Below are positions 49,987 to 58,806 of a DNA stretch of 64,000 bases, piece after piece; positions within the stretch are counted from its first letter, which is position 1, and each line of letters opens with the position of its first letter. The stretch spans positions 434,001 through 498,000 of the forward strand of contig NZ_SMYO01000003.1 in assembly GCF_004358205.1 (NCBI RefSeq). The letters are read 5' to 3'. Made by a program: the position numbers and the translations under genes. This DNA comes from Bacillus salipaludis (GTDB lineage: Bacteria > Bacillota > Bacilli > Bacillales_B > DSM-18226). The notes beneath the pieces are model-generated. The model worked only from the letters and a program-made list of their open reading frames with translations, ran no database searches and was not told the DNA's origin.

Positions 49987-50688
49987 TTAAGCTAAGTATG
50001 CCTCTCTCACTTCTTCATTTGTGATTAGGTCATAGCCGTTTCCTTGGAGTTTGATTTCGCCGGTTTGGATGACGTAGCCCCGGTGGGCGACTTGCAGGGC
50101 TTGGTAGGCATTTTGTTCGACGAGCAGGATGGTGATGCCTTCTTCGTTGAGTTCTTTGATGATTTCGAAGATTTGTTCGACGATGATGGGAGCAAGGCCC
50201 ATGGAGGGCTCGTCTAGCATGAGTAAATCGGGTTTCATCATTAGGGCTCTTCCAATGGCGAGCATTTGCTGTTCACCGCCACTCATGGTCCCGCCCTTTT
50301 GCTCGAGCCGGTCTTTTAGTTTCGGAAAATAATGAAACACCTTCTCCATTCTTTTCTCGATCACCTTCTTGTTTTTAACTGAAAATGCCCCCATTAACAG
50401 ATTTTCCTTTACCGAAAGTCTTGGAAAGATTCGTCTGCCTTCGGGAACATGAGCAATCCCTAACAGGGTTGTTTCATGTGCAGGTTTATTCGAAATATCC
50501 GTTCCATTATAAACAATACTTCCTGTCTTTACTTTCGCCAGTCCGCTGATGGATTTTAAAGTTGTTGATTTTCCGGCTCCATTACTGCCAATCAGGGTGA
50601 CGATTTCCCCTTTATTTACGGAAACATCAATCCCTTTTAAAGCCTGAATCCCGCCGTAAAAGGTTTCAACATTATTTAATTGAAGCAT
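49987..50688 (-). CDS. livF: ABC transporter ATP-binding protein LivF
   Basis: 233 aa from ATG at 50688 (GGGGG 6 bases away); the frame is open 40 codons upstream but overlaps livG. Walker A GSNGAGKST, signature LSGGEQQ-type MSGGEQQMLAIGRALM, Walker B LLMLDEPSMGLAP, switch His replaced in the usual LivF way (LLVEQNAYQA). One of two ATPases of a branched-chain-amino-acid-type importer. The last 300 bp have C-ending codons unlike the rest of the operon. Confidence 0.92.
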   Translation of the reverse strand: MLQLNNVETFYGGIQALKGIDVSVNKGEIVTLIGSNGAGKSTTLKSISGLAKVKTGSIVYNGTDISNKPAHETTLLGIAHVPEGRRIFPRLSVKENLLMGAFSVKNKKVIEKRMEKVFHYFPKLKDRLEQKGGTMSGGEQQMLAIGRALMMKPDLLMLDEPSMGLAPIIVEQIFEIIKELNEEGITILLVEQNAYQALQVAHRGYVIQTGEIKLQGNGYDLITNEEVREAYLA

Positions 50689-50698
50689 CTCTTTCCCC

Positions 50699-51475
50699 CT
50701 ATCCAGCATGAACGGCACCTGACCCAAGGTAGGCCTCGATGACCTTCGGATTTTTCCGAATGTCTTCCGGCTTTCCTTCCGCAATTTTTTCCCCGTGGTC
50801 GAGCACAACGATATGTTCAGAGATTTCCATTACAAGCTTCATGTCATGCTCAATTAAAATGACGGTCAGATTAAATTCATCTCTCATTTTTTTAATCAGC
50901 TGGGTCAATTCCTTTGTTTCCTTTGGATTCATCCCTGCAGCTGGTTCATCTAATAAAAGTACCTTTGGACCTGCAGCAAGAGCCCTTGCAATTTCCAATC
51001 TTCTTTGTGCCCCGTAGCTTAAATTGCAGGCCTTTTCATTTAGCAAATCTGCCAGCCCTACATATTCCAATAATTGATAGGCCTTTATTTCAGAAACCTT
51101 CTCTTCCTTCCGAATCCCGGGAAGATTAAATAAGATCCCAAAGAGTCCTGCCCTTAAATGTGTATGCATTCCAACCATAACATTTTCAAGGACAGCCATC
51201 TCATTAAATAAGCGTATATTCTGAAAGGTTCTGGCAATTCCCTTTTTACATACCTCATGCGGTTTTAATCCGACTAATATTTCATTTTCCAGTAAAATTG
51301 AACCAGAAGTTGGCTGGTAAACTCCTGTAATCATGTTGAAAAAAGTTGTTTTTCCGGCACCGTTCGGACCAATAACAGCGGTAATCGAATTTTTCTCAAC
51401 CGCCATCGATACATCATTGTTCGCGGTTAGTCCCCCAAAGGTTTTCGTTAAGTTTTTCACTTCTAAAATGGACAT
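50699..51475 (-). CDS. livG: ABC transporter ATP-binding protein LivG
   Basis: 258 aa. Walker A GPNGAGKTT, signature LSYGAQRRLEIARALA, Walker B VLLLDEPAAGMNP, switch His in LIEHDMKLVM. The insert GARTFQNIRLF and the end motif PKVIEAYLG are LivG-typical. It starts three bases past the livM stop, so translation is coupled. Confidence 0.93.
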   Translation of the reverse strand: MSILEVKNLTKTFGGLTANNDVSMAVEKNSITAVIGPNGAGKTTFFNMITGVYQPTSGSILLENEILVGLKPHEVCKKGIARTFQNIRLFNEMAVLENVMVGMHTHLRAGLFGILFNLPGIRKEEKVSEIKAYQLLEYVGLADLLNEKACNLSYGAQRRLEIARALAAGPKVLLLDEPAAGMNPKETKELTQLIKKMRDEFNLTVILIEHDMKLVMEISEHIVVLDHGEKIAEGKPEDIRKNPKVIEAYLGSGAVHAG

Positions 51476-51478
51476 TCC

Positions 51479-52774
51479 TTACACCTCCTGAGCTTTTTCA
51501 AGCTGTGATGGATCAGGAGTGATCGCAGTTTTTGTTTCCTTGCTACCATCTCGTAATTCTTTTTCATTATATTTACGATTTTTAGCAGGCAATAGCCCTT
51601 TGGGTCGATATAATGCAAAAAGGATTAACAGTAAACCGAAAATCAGCCGTTGCATTTTTGAAGGGGAAAGAGCATCTGGAATCGAAATGACCCCCGTCGA
51701 ACTTAACTGATTCAGCCAATTCGTCACTTCTGTTAATACTTGAAGGTTCAGTATAGTCATTACGGCTGCACCGAGAATGACCCCTGGAACACTTCCCATC
51801 CCTCCTAAAATAACCATAACTAAAATGGTAATTGACTCCAGCAGCGTAAAACTAGTGGGGTCAACAAAGGCTTGTTTTGCAGCAAAAACAACCCCCATCA
51901 TCCCTGAAAAAGAAGCTCCAATCGCAAAGGCCATCAGTTTCGTCCGAACTAACGGAACCCCCATCGCCTGTGCGGCAATTTCATTTTCCCTAACAGCCTT
52001 CCAAGAACGGCCAATTTTTGAGTGTTCGAAACGGCGAACGGTAAAAATCGTAAACAACAAAATGACGAGAACCACATAATAAAATTGGCTAGGATAGAGA
52101 AAATCAATTCCAAACAGACGGGGCGGGGTAACAGAGGCAAGCCCCATGGCACCATTTGTAATATTAACCGGACGATCCAGGTTATTAAAAATAATTCTGA
52201 TAATCTCTCCGAACCCAAGGGTAACAATTGCTAAATAATCCCCTTTTACGCGAAGAACCGGGATCCCGAGCAGAACCCCAAACAATGCCGCGACTAAACA
52301 GCCAATGATAATGAAGAACCAAAAGCTTTCCCCTGGAAGCGGGAAATGCCCAAATGGCATAAAATTATTAGCCTGTGCAGTGGCAAATATCCCGTACGTA
52401 TAAGCTCCAACCGCGAAAAAGGCTATAAACCCTAAATCTAGGAGTCCTGCCATTCCGACGACAATATTTAAGCCCAGAGCCATGGAAATATAGATTCCAA
52501 CCAGTGTGGCAACTTCCATATAGGATTGATACGCATCCCCGTTGCTTGCGGTAAATGGGAGGAGAAATACCAATACAACCCCTGCAATCAACCATTTTGT
52601 GAGATTCTTAAAATTCGTAAAATATAAGAGTAATAGAGAGGTTAGCAGTAGTAAGAATGCAATAACTGACTTTTGAGCTAAAAATAAACTTAAAGATGTA
52701 ACGCCAATGTAAACGAGAAGAAAGATTCCCTGGAAGATTTTATTATTTTTATAGTTGTTCCATAAAGTTTTCAT
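51479..52774 (-). CDS. livM: ABC transporter permease LivM
   Basis: 431 aa, LivM-type permease with about 10-11 membrane segments. The family motif is near residue 110-130 (ALGLNIVVGMAGLLDLGFIA); VLRVKGDYLAIVTLGFGEII and the MGVPLVRTKLMAFAIGA coupling region follow. The N-terminal 90 residues add extra membrane segments as in longer LivM proteins. 8 bp after livH. Confidence 0.92.
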   Translation of the reverse strand: MKTLWNNYKNNKIFQGIFLLVYIGVTSLSLFLAQKSVIAFLLLLTSLLLLYFTNFKNLTKWLIAGVVLVFLLPFTASNGDAYQSYMEVATLVGIYISMALGLNIVVGMAGLLDLGFIAFFAVGAYTYGIFATAQANNFMPFGHFPLPGESFWFFIIIGCLVAALFGVLLGIPVLRVKGDYLAIVTLGFGEIIRIIFNNLDRPVNITNGAMGLASVTPPRLFGIDFLYPSQFYYVVLVILLFTIFTVRRFEHSKIGRSWKAVRENEIAAQAMGVPLVRTKLMAFAIGASFSGMMGVVFAAKQAFVDPTSFTLLESITILVMVILGGMGSVPGVILGAAVMTILNLQVLTEVTNWLNQLSSTGVISIPDALSPSKMQRLIFGLLLILFALYRPKGLLPAKNRKYNEKELRDGSKETKTAITPDPSQLEKAQEV

Positions 52775-52782
52775 CTTCTCAC

Positions 52783-53769
52783 CTACACTTTCTCAGTGAC
52801 CGGCTTGCCTAATAGGCCTTCCGGTTTAAACAGTAATACGATGATTAAAATGATAAACGCAAAAACGTCTTTATATTCTGCCCCGAAGACACCACCGGAA
52901 AGCAGCGTTAAATTGGCAGATGCAAACATTTCTAGGACCCCCAGCAATAAACCACCGAGCATCGCACCGCGGATATTTCCTATACCACCTAAAACTGCAG
53001 CAGTAAATGCTTTTAAACCAAGGATAAAGCCAATATAGGGGTCAATTGTCCCGTATTGCACAGCAAATAAAACACCTGTGGCCCCACCAAGGGCGGAACC
53101 GATAAAAAAGGTCATTGAAATCACTTTATTTACGTTAATCGTCATTAAGGAAGCAGTTTCACGATCCTGCGCAACTGCCCTCATCGCCATACCCCATTTT
53201 GTACGATTGACAAATAAGTCAAGCCCAATCATCATGATCACAGCCGTGACAATGACAATCACAAAAGAAGTTTTAATATTCGCATCATTAAACATAGAAC
53301 TAATCGATGAAGCCTTGATCGATAGCTGGTGGGTAAACATACTTGGACCCGTTACAATATAATTTCCCTTTTTCAATTCAGCTATGAATCTCACAATATC
53401 CTGCAATAAAAAGGAAATCCCAATTGCCGTAATCAACGGAATTAGCCGTGGTGCATTTCTGAGCGGCCGATAGGCAACTCGTTCAATCCCCATTCCTAGT
53501 AATCCCGTTAATAGTGCTGTTAAAAGAAGTGCCGTAATTAGCATTACAATGGCCGGTACGGCAGAAACCCAGCCCATTCCTGTAAAAACGAGTAAAATGG
53601 CTGTTCCCATAAAAGCACCTGACATAAAGATTTCCCCGTGTGCAAAATTAATTAATTCCAATATCCCATAAACCATTGTGTAACCTAATGCAATAACAGC
53701 ATAAACTGCCCCTAACGTAAGTCCATCAATCAGCACCTGCGGAATTGTCTGGACTATTTCATTCAGCAT
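52783..53769 (-). CDS. livH: ABC transporter permease LivH
   Basis: 328 aa, LivH permease. Motif GLTLGAVYAVIALGYTMVYG at the start, then ELINFAHGEIFM, MRAVAQDRETASLMTINVN (coupling loop) and GIGNIRGAMLGGLLLG. AAGGAGG precedes ATG. Separated from livK by a hairpin with a T-run that may reduce permease expression relative to the binding protein. Confidence 0.93.
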   Translation of the reverse strand: MLNEIVQTIPQVLIDGLTLGAVYAVIALGYTMVYGILELINFAHGEIFMSGAFMGTAILLVFTGMGWVSAVPAIVMLITALLLTALLTGLLGMGIERVAYRPLRNAPRLIPLITAIGISFLLQDIVRFIAELKKGNYIVTGPSMFTHQLSIKASSISSMFNDANIKTSFVIVIVTAVIMMIGLDLFVNRTKWGMAMRAVAQDRETASLMTINVNKVISMTFFIGSALGGATGVLFAVQYGTIDPYIGFILGLKAFTAAVLGGIGNIRGAMLGGLLLGVLEMFASANLTLLSGGVFGAEYKDVFAFIILIIVLLFKPEGLLGKPVTEKV

Positions 53770-53800
53770 AGTAAACCTCCTTGTCCCAAAATATAGAAGA

Positions 53801-53834
53801 AAAAGGGTACTCTCCCTCTAAAGTGTACCCTTTT
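53801..53834 (-). terminator. Intra-operon terminator/attenuator between livK and livH
   Basis: AAAAGGGTAC / GTACCCTTTT stem with a 14-base loop, T5 following on the minus strand. Partial termination here would give more binding protein than membrane components. Confidence 0.75.
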
Positions 53835-53848
53835 CAATCTGTTACCCC

Positions 53849-55039
53849 TTATTTACTCACTTCACCAACAAATTCTGCCGGATATTTTGCTTCTTTAAAG
53901 CTATAAATAAACACTTTTGCATATTTGTTGTCCCCGATATCATCAAAGCTAACCTTCGTTAACACACCTTGATAATCCTGGACACCACGGACTGCATCTC
54001 TTACTTGCTCACGAGTTGGCAATTTGTTGTTATTGGATTTAATCGCATCCTCAATTCCTTTTAAAACTACGCCCATCGTGTCATAACCATACACGGAATA
54101 GGACTCTGTATTCTTATTAAATTTGGCTTTATAGGTTTCGATAAACTTTTGACCTTCTGGAGATTTCGTTGAATCCCCTGCAAGTGAAGTAATATAAGTA
54201 TTTTTAATCGCGTCACCAGCAATTTCAACAAGTGTGGACGCATCCAGTCCATCCCCGCCCATGAATGGAACATTGATGCCTTTTTCACGTGCTTGTTTGA
54301 TTAACAAACCGCCTTCAGCATAGATTCCGCCAAAATAAACGAGGTCCGGTTTTTTGGAGACAATTTGGTTAAGGACTCCATTAAAATCTTTTTCACCAAC
54401 GGTAATTCCTTCAAAGCCAAGAATTTGCGCGCCTTTTTCTTCTGCAGCTTTCTTGAAGGCTTCAGCTAGACCTGTTCCATAAGCTGTTTTATCTTGAACA
54501 ATAAAGATTTTCTTCGCATGTAAGGTATTCACTGCATATTCGGCACCGGCAGGTCCCTGGAAATCATCACGGGCTACAATTCGGTTGACCGTTTTTAATC
54601 CTCTGCTCGTTACTTCAACTGCAGAATTGGCAGGTGATACCATAGGGATCGCATATTTTTCATAGACCTCAGATGATGGAATCGCAACCCCTGAGTTAAA
54701 GTGACCGACAACTGCTAAAATTGATTTATCGGCACCAATTAATTGGGCATTCGCCACTCCTTTTTTCGGATCTCCTTGATCATCATAAGGAACTAGCTGC
54801 AGATTATAGCCTAATTCTTTAAACTTTGCCTTTTCTTCGTCTAATTTAAGCTGGGCACCCAGTTTAATGGCCTCCCCAATGGTCGCACTTCCACCTGAAA
54901 GTGGTGTTTGTGTGGCAATTTTGATCAAATTCGAACTACTTTTTCCGTCGTCACCTGACTTTGAGCTACAGCCTGCTAAAAATAAACTTGCCGCCAATCC
55001 TCCCGTTAACAATAACGCTAAAGATTTCTTTAACTTCAA
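53849..55039 (-). CDS. livK: Branched-chain-amino-acid-type ABC binding lipoprotein LivK
   Basis: 396 aa. Signal peptide with lipobox LAGC (Cys24). Type-I periplasmic-binding-protein fold: IATQTPLSGGSATIGEAIKL at the start, VPYDDQGDPKKGVANAQLIG, VVGHFNSGVAIPSSEVYEKY and NSAVEVTSRGLKTVNRIVARDD split over the ligand pocket. Ligand could be branched-chain amino acids, amides or aromatic compounds; the sequence alone does not decide. TTG start with GGGGAGGG. Confidence 0.9.
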   Translation of the reverse strand: MKLKKSLALLLTGGLAASLFLAGCSSKSGDDGKSSSNLIKIATQTPLSGGSATIGEAIKLGAQLKLDEEKAKFKELGYNLQLVPYDDQGDPKKGVANAQLIGADKSILAVVGHFNSGVAIPSSEVYEKYAIPMVSPANSAVEVTSRGLKTVNRIVARDDFQGPAGAEYAVNTLHAKKIFIVQDKTAYGTGLAEAFKKAAEEKGAQILGFEGITVGEKDFNGVLNQIVSKKPDLVYFGGIYAEGGLLIKQAREKGINVPFMGGDGLDASTLVEIAGDAIKNTYITSLAGDSTKSPEGQKFIETYKAKFNKNTESYSVYGYDTMGVVLKGIEDAIKSNNNKLPTREQVRDAVRGVQDYQGVLTKVSFDDIGDNKYAKVFIYSFKEAKYPAEFVGEVSK

Positions 55040-55153
55040 TGTTGACCCTCCCCATTTTTTATATAAAAAAACAAGCCCTCTATATGTATATGGGTCAGAA
55101 TCAAAAATAGGACAAATTATTCATTTTCCATTATTTTGAAAAAATAACCAAAT

Positions 55154-55186
55154 AAAAACCAACACCGTTCAACGGTGTTGGTTTTT
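55154..55186. terminator. Terminator of the FMN reductase gene
   Basis: Perfect 16-bp inverted repeat around one base (AAAAACCAACACCGTT / AACGGTGTTGGTTTTT). Unrelated in sequence to the GGTGCC family although it is also a near loop-less palindrome. Confidence 0.85.
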
Positions 55187-55190
55187 AAAG

Positions 55191-55751
55191 TTATTTTGTG
55201 GCACAAAGTTGTTTTTGTTGGTTAAACCACTGAATAAAGTTATTTACCACCTGATCCAAAAATTTAATGGTAGGTTCGTGGGTAAGGTTTCCATCCTGAT
55301 CTATTTTTTCGTGGACCTGGGCAACATAGACTTCATTTCCTGGGATTAGTAGTGAACCAATACCCGGGCAGAAGAGAATATCACGCAAATGGTTCTGAGC
55401 ACGAACAGTTCCGAGCGTCCCCATTGTTGCACCCATGATCCAAGATGGTTTACCAATCATTACTTTATCCACCCGTGATAACCAATCCATTGCATTCTTT
55501 AATACCCCTGGAATCGAATAATTATATTCCGGAGTAACCCAAAGAACGGCATCTGCTTCAGCAACTTTCTTCTTAAAATCAAATACCACCTGCGGCGGGT
55601 TTAATTCGATATCCTGATCATAATGAGGAAGGTCACGAATATTTAAAATTTCAAGGTCAAAGCGGTCCTTATAAGTTCTTTGCACATATTTCGCCAACTT
55701 AAGATTATACGATTCCTTCCGAATACTTCCAACGATTGCTACTAGTTTCAC
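55191..55751 (-). CDS. NADPH-dependent FMN reductase
   Basis: 186 aa flavodoxin-like: VAIVGSIRKESYNLKLAKYV binds FMN phosphate at the start, WVTPEYNYSIPGVLKNAMDW is the family signature near residue 75-95, and GATMGTLGTVRAQNHLRDIL follows. Such enzymes reduce FMN, quinones, azo dyes or chromate. GTG start, GGAGG upstream. Monocistronic. Confidence 0.87.
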   Translation of the reverse strand: MKLVAIVGSIRKESYNLKLAKYVQRTYKDRFDLEILNIRDLPHYDQDIELNPPQVVFDFKKKVAEADAVLWVTPEYNYSIPGVLKNAMDWLSRVDKVMIGKPSWIMGATMGTLGTVRAQNHLRDILFCPGIGSLLIPGNEVYVAQVHEKIDQDGNLTHEPTIKFLDQVVNNFIQWFNQQKQLCATK

Positions 55752-55885
55752 AGCTATTTCCTCCCCTTCAACTAAATACTTGTATGCTACAACTCATTAA
55801 GCTTACGTAATAAAAGGTAATCATGTCAAAAATGTTGCTCTATTTAAGGGACCATCCTTATTTTGAATTGTCCCTTAAATATTTC

Positions 55886-56365
55886 TTAATCATTATCACT
55901 GTTAAACCATTCCTCTTCCCATTCATCTTCCTCGAATTCACTGCACCATTTGTAGTTTCTTTTTTGAAAGGTAAGTATGTAGTTTCTTAACATGTTATAG
56001 CGTAGATTTTTTTCATCTTGGGTAAGGGCACCTGCCCAGGCATATGTTTCAATCAGGCTGATATAATCCATATAAATACGATGATAGATTTGGTCGAGAC
56101 TCTGCTTTTGTGCCAAAGTATATTTAATATCCTTTGTACAAGTTAAATCCGAATCCCATTTTTCACTATCTTTTTTTTCACCATCTGATTCTTTTTCGGA
56201 ATTATTTTTTTCATCTAATTCGCTTTCCTTTTCCTTATTAGGCAGAGGCATCACTTTTTCTAACTCGTTATCCTTTTTTTCATAATCCTTTTCTGCATTG
56301 GCATGGTATCCGGCGGCGATAAAACAAAAGAGAAAAAATATAAGACTTACGTATTTTTTTATCAT
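55886..56365 (-). CDS. Secreted, highly charged protein of unknown function
   Basis: 159 aa. Signal peptide (KKYVSLIFFLFCFIAAGYHANA), then a Lys/Glu/Asp-rich linker (about residues 25-75) and a helical C-terminal part (YTLAQKQSLDQIYHRIYMDY, NMLRNYILTFQKRNYKW) with two Cys that could pair, ending in an acidic tail. The helical part is reminiscent of DUF2680/YckD-like secreted proteins, which is a weak resemblance. Confidence 0.7.
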   Translation of the reverse strand: MIKKYVSLIFFLFCFIAAGYHANAEKDYEKKDNELEKVMPLPNKEKESELDEKNNSEKESDGEKKDSEKWDSDLTCTKDIKYTLAQKQSLDQIYHRIYMDYISLIETYAWAGALTQDEKNLRYNMLRNYILTFQKRNYKWCSEFEEDEWEEEWFNSDND

Positions 56366-56397
56366 TAATTTTCTCCTATAAGTAATTTTCTCAATAT

Positions 56398-56434
56398 AAA
56401 AAACGGCACATCAATTATGACGTGCAGCTTTTTT
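56398..56434. terminator. Terminator of the PepSY gene
   Basis: GGCACATCA / TGACGTGC stem with a short loop. T-runs lie on both sides (TTTTTT on plus, GTTTTTT on minus). Confidence 0.75.
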
Positions 56435-56444
56435 AAAATTTCTA

Positions 56445-56834
56445 TTAGTCTTCTCCCTGATCGTCGTCACCAGGTCCATCGTCGTCGTGGTCATGACCGT
56501 GGTCATCGTCACCATGATGACGATCATCATCACCGTTAGATGCCCCTTCTTTTTCTACCTCTAAAACTTTACCTGTCTTCGCATCGATTTCAACTTCATA
56601 AAAAATGCCTGCACTTTTAATTTTTACTTCGTAAACGGATCTTCCATCATCCTCTTCTAGGACAACCTTAACAATTTCACCTTTTACTTTTGTTAAAGCA
56701 ATATCCCCTGCTTCTTTTTCAGAGATCACCTTATTTTCGGCTCGCAGTTCCCCCATTACTTTCGCATGGGCAAACTGAAAACTGCCAAAACTGATTGGGA
56801 ATAGTAAAACCAGTAAGAGAACTATTTTTTTCAT
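56445..56834 (-). CDS. Secreted PepSY-domain protein with Asp/His-rich tail
   Basis: 129 aa. Signal peptide (KKIVLLLVLLFPISFGSFQF...AHA), one PepSY domain (about residues 35-95: VISEKEAGDIALTKVKGEIV ... FYEVEIDAKTGKVLEVEKEG) and a C-terminal tail of about 28 residues made almost only of Asp, His and Gly (DDDHGHDHDDDG). PepSY domains often inhibit proteases or bind extracytoplasmic partners; the tail would bind divalent metals. Confidence 0.8.
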   Translation of the reverse strand: MKKIVLLLVLLFPISFGSFQFAHAKVMGELRAENKVISEKEAGDIALTKVKGEIVKVVLEEDDGRSVYEVKIKSAGIFYEVEIDAKTGKVLEVEKEGASNGDDDRHHGDDDHGHDHDDDGPGDDDQGED

Positions 56835-56893
56835 ACTCTCACACTCCTTTAGTTTTTTATATCTTGTGTAAGAGTATGAAATTTATTCATTTG

Positions 56894-58153
56894 TCACATT
56901 AAATCCCATTTGTTTTTAATTACAAATCTAAGCCAAGTTCCTGTCATCCAGGAAGTAACAAGGGCAAGCATAACTAGTATCGCAAAAAACTCCTGATTTA
57001 TAATCCCTGACATGAAAGCCACTGTCGATAAAACAATTCCTGGGCCTCCCCTTGCATTCATAGCGAAGCCAAAGTTTAAACTTGTCAGAGAATTAAGCTT
57101 AATTAATCGGCAGGTAAAGTAAACAATGGTCATTTGAATAAAGGTTGCAATTAATAAGTACTGGATAAAGAAATAAATATCAAATGACTTGGCTAAATCT
57201 AATTGAAGCCCAACTGTTGCAAAATAAACGGGCACAAACCAAGAAAAGGATAAATTAGAAACGCCTTCTTCGATCTTCTCAGAGACCGTTTCCGGAAGAT
57301 AAAGCTTTGCCGCAATCCCGACCAGCAAGGCACCGAAGATGGTTTCGACGTGAAAAAAATAAGCAAGTACACAAGCGATAAAAAGAATCACTAAAACATA
57401 ACCGAGGTTTGAAGATTGGAAAAATATGTTTCTGTCATTCATGGTTAAATGTTTAAAAAGCACTCTTAGCACAAAGAGAATTCCCAATAAGAACAAACAA
57501 GTCGTTCCAATACTTAAAAGAACATCACTATAGGATAATTGGTTGCTATGATGGGCAACAAGATTTGTCGCTACACCTAATACCACCCAAAGAAGGATAT
57601 CGTGCAGTCCGGCAATAATAACAACGAGTTTTGCAAACCTTGTTTTCATAATTCCAAGATCAATAAAAATTTTAGAAATAACAGGGATTGAAGTGACTGC
57701 AATCGAAATACAAACGATTAATTTAAGTGCAAGCAAATCATTAGCTGCACCCACAAATTTATTCAAGTCGATAAAACTTGTAACCAACCATCCAATAATA
57801 AACGGAAGAACACTGGAACCAATCGTAATAGCAGAGGTGATTTTTAAATCATCCTTCTCAAATTCAGTATGAAATTTTAATCCTGACACGAACATCAAAA
57901 GAATTAAACCGATTTGATAAATGAGCCCGAATAATTGATCCTCCAATGGAAATCCGTGAAACAGCCATTGATATGCTTGAGGGTAAAAATAGCCTAATAA
58001 ACTTGGTCCAAGGATAATTCCCGCTCCAACTTCCCCAATTACCCTCGGAATATAGATCCGCTCACAAAGGTAGCCAAGAATATGCGCTAACGCCAGCAGG
58101 CAGCCCATTGCGAACAAAAAATGGCTTACCTGTATTTGTTCGATTGTAAACAT
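56894..58153 (-). CDS. CPA2-family cation:proton antiporter (KefB-like, no TrkA domain)
   Basis: 419 aa from ATG at 58153 (GGAGGGAG 4-7 bases away). About 12 membrane segments of the Na+/H+ exchanger fold: IGEVGAGIILGPSLLGYFYP near residue 40, LMFVSGLKFHTEFEK, and NARGGPGIVLSTVAF near 370. It lacks a C-terminal nucleotide-binding domain, so it is a short CPA2 antiporter moving Na+ or K+ against protons. Confidence 0.85.
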   Translation of the reverse strand: MFTIEQIQVSHFLFAMGCLLALAHILGYLCERIYIPRVIGEVGAGIILGPSLLGYFYPQAYQWLFHGFPLEDQLFGLIYQIGLILLMFVSGLKFHTEFEKDDLKITSAITIGSSVLPFIIGWLVTSFIDLNKFVGAANDLLALKLIVCISIAVTSIPVISKIFIDLGIMKTRFAKLVVIIAGLHDILLWVVLGVATNLVAHHSNQLSYSDVLLSIGTTCLFLLGILFVLRVLFKHLTMNDRNIFFQSSNLGYVLVILFIACVLAYFFHVETIFGALLVGIAAKLYLPETVSEKIEEGVSNLSFSWFVPVYFATVGLQLDLAKSFDIYFFIQYLLIATFIQMTIVYFTCRLIKLNSLTSLNFGFAMNARGGPGIVLSTVAFMSGIINQEFFAILVMLALVTSWMTGTWLRFVIKNKWDLM

Positions 58154-58384
58154 ATTTCTCCCTCCATAAATACTGTCAGCCTCTTTCAATAGAATAGTTA
58201 AAACGCTCCGATTCAATGGTTTTTGCACTACACATCATATGCTTGTTCTAATTGAATGGAAGCAACTTGTCTAAAAATGGGCAGGATGGAAAAATTTTGG
58301 ACAAGAATGGGACAATGCCGTTCCTTTTCTCTTATTGGATGCAAATAATATAATAGCTTTAATTTCAATCAGGGAGAGAGACCA

Positions 58385-58792
58385 ATGGGAGAGGAAGGGT
58401 CGTACTTTCGCAGATTATACAAGCTTTTCAAGGGGGGATTTAAAAAGGACAAGGAAGAAGATGGGGGATTAAAATGGGGCCTCGGGATAGCTGTTCCGTT
58501 TTTCTTCAGTTCAAAGTTTGCCGTCCATGATGAAACCATTACGATTCATGGAATTCAAACCACTCACGATGAGTACTCACCCATTAAGTATTCAATCGTT
58601 AAAATCACCAAGTTAGGCACTTCAATTGAATATTTTGATAGTGTAACTTTCTACGGGGACTCAGGTGAGGAAGGTATTAACTATACCTTTACGGTTCCAA
58701 ATGGTACAGGCTATCAGCTGGAGATCTTTAATTATTTTCATTACCATGCATCAGGAAATGTAAAAATGCTAAAAAAAGAGCTGCCATCATGA
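58385..58792 (+). CDS. Hypothetical protein
   Basis: 135 aa, no signal peptide. A basic, Gly-rich N-terminus (RRLYKLFKGGFKKDKEEDGG), then a beta-rich region (FAVHDETITIHGIQTTHDEY, NYTFTVPNGTGYQLEIFNYF). Not recognised. GGGAGAGAG lies before ATG. Its 3' end overlaps the htpG terminator hairpin. Confidence 0.6.
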   Translation: MGEEGSYFRRLYKLFKGGFKKDKEEDGGLKWGLGIAVPFFFSSKFAVHDETITIHGIQTTHDEYSPIKYSIVKITKLGTSIEYFDSVTFYGDSGEEGINYTFTVPNGTGYQLEIFNYFHYHASGNVKMLKKELPS

Positions 58793-58798
58793 CAGCTC
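58771..58798. terminator. htpG terminator
   Basis: GAGCTG-CCATCATGA-CAGCTC hairpin with further inner pairing. The minus strand continues with seven T. Overlaps the end of the 58385-58792 gene. Confidence 0.87.
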
Positions 58799-58806
58799 CC
58801 CTTTAG

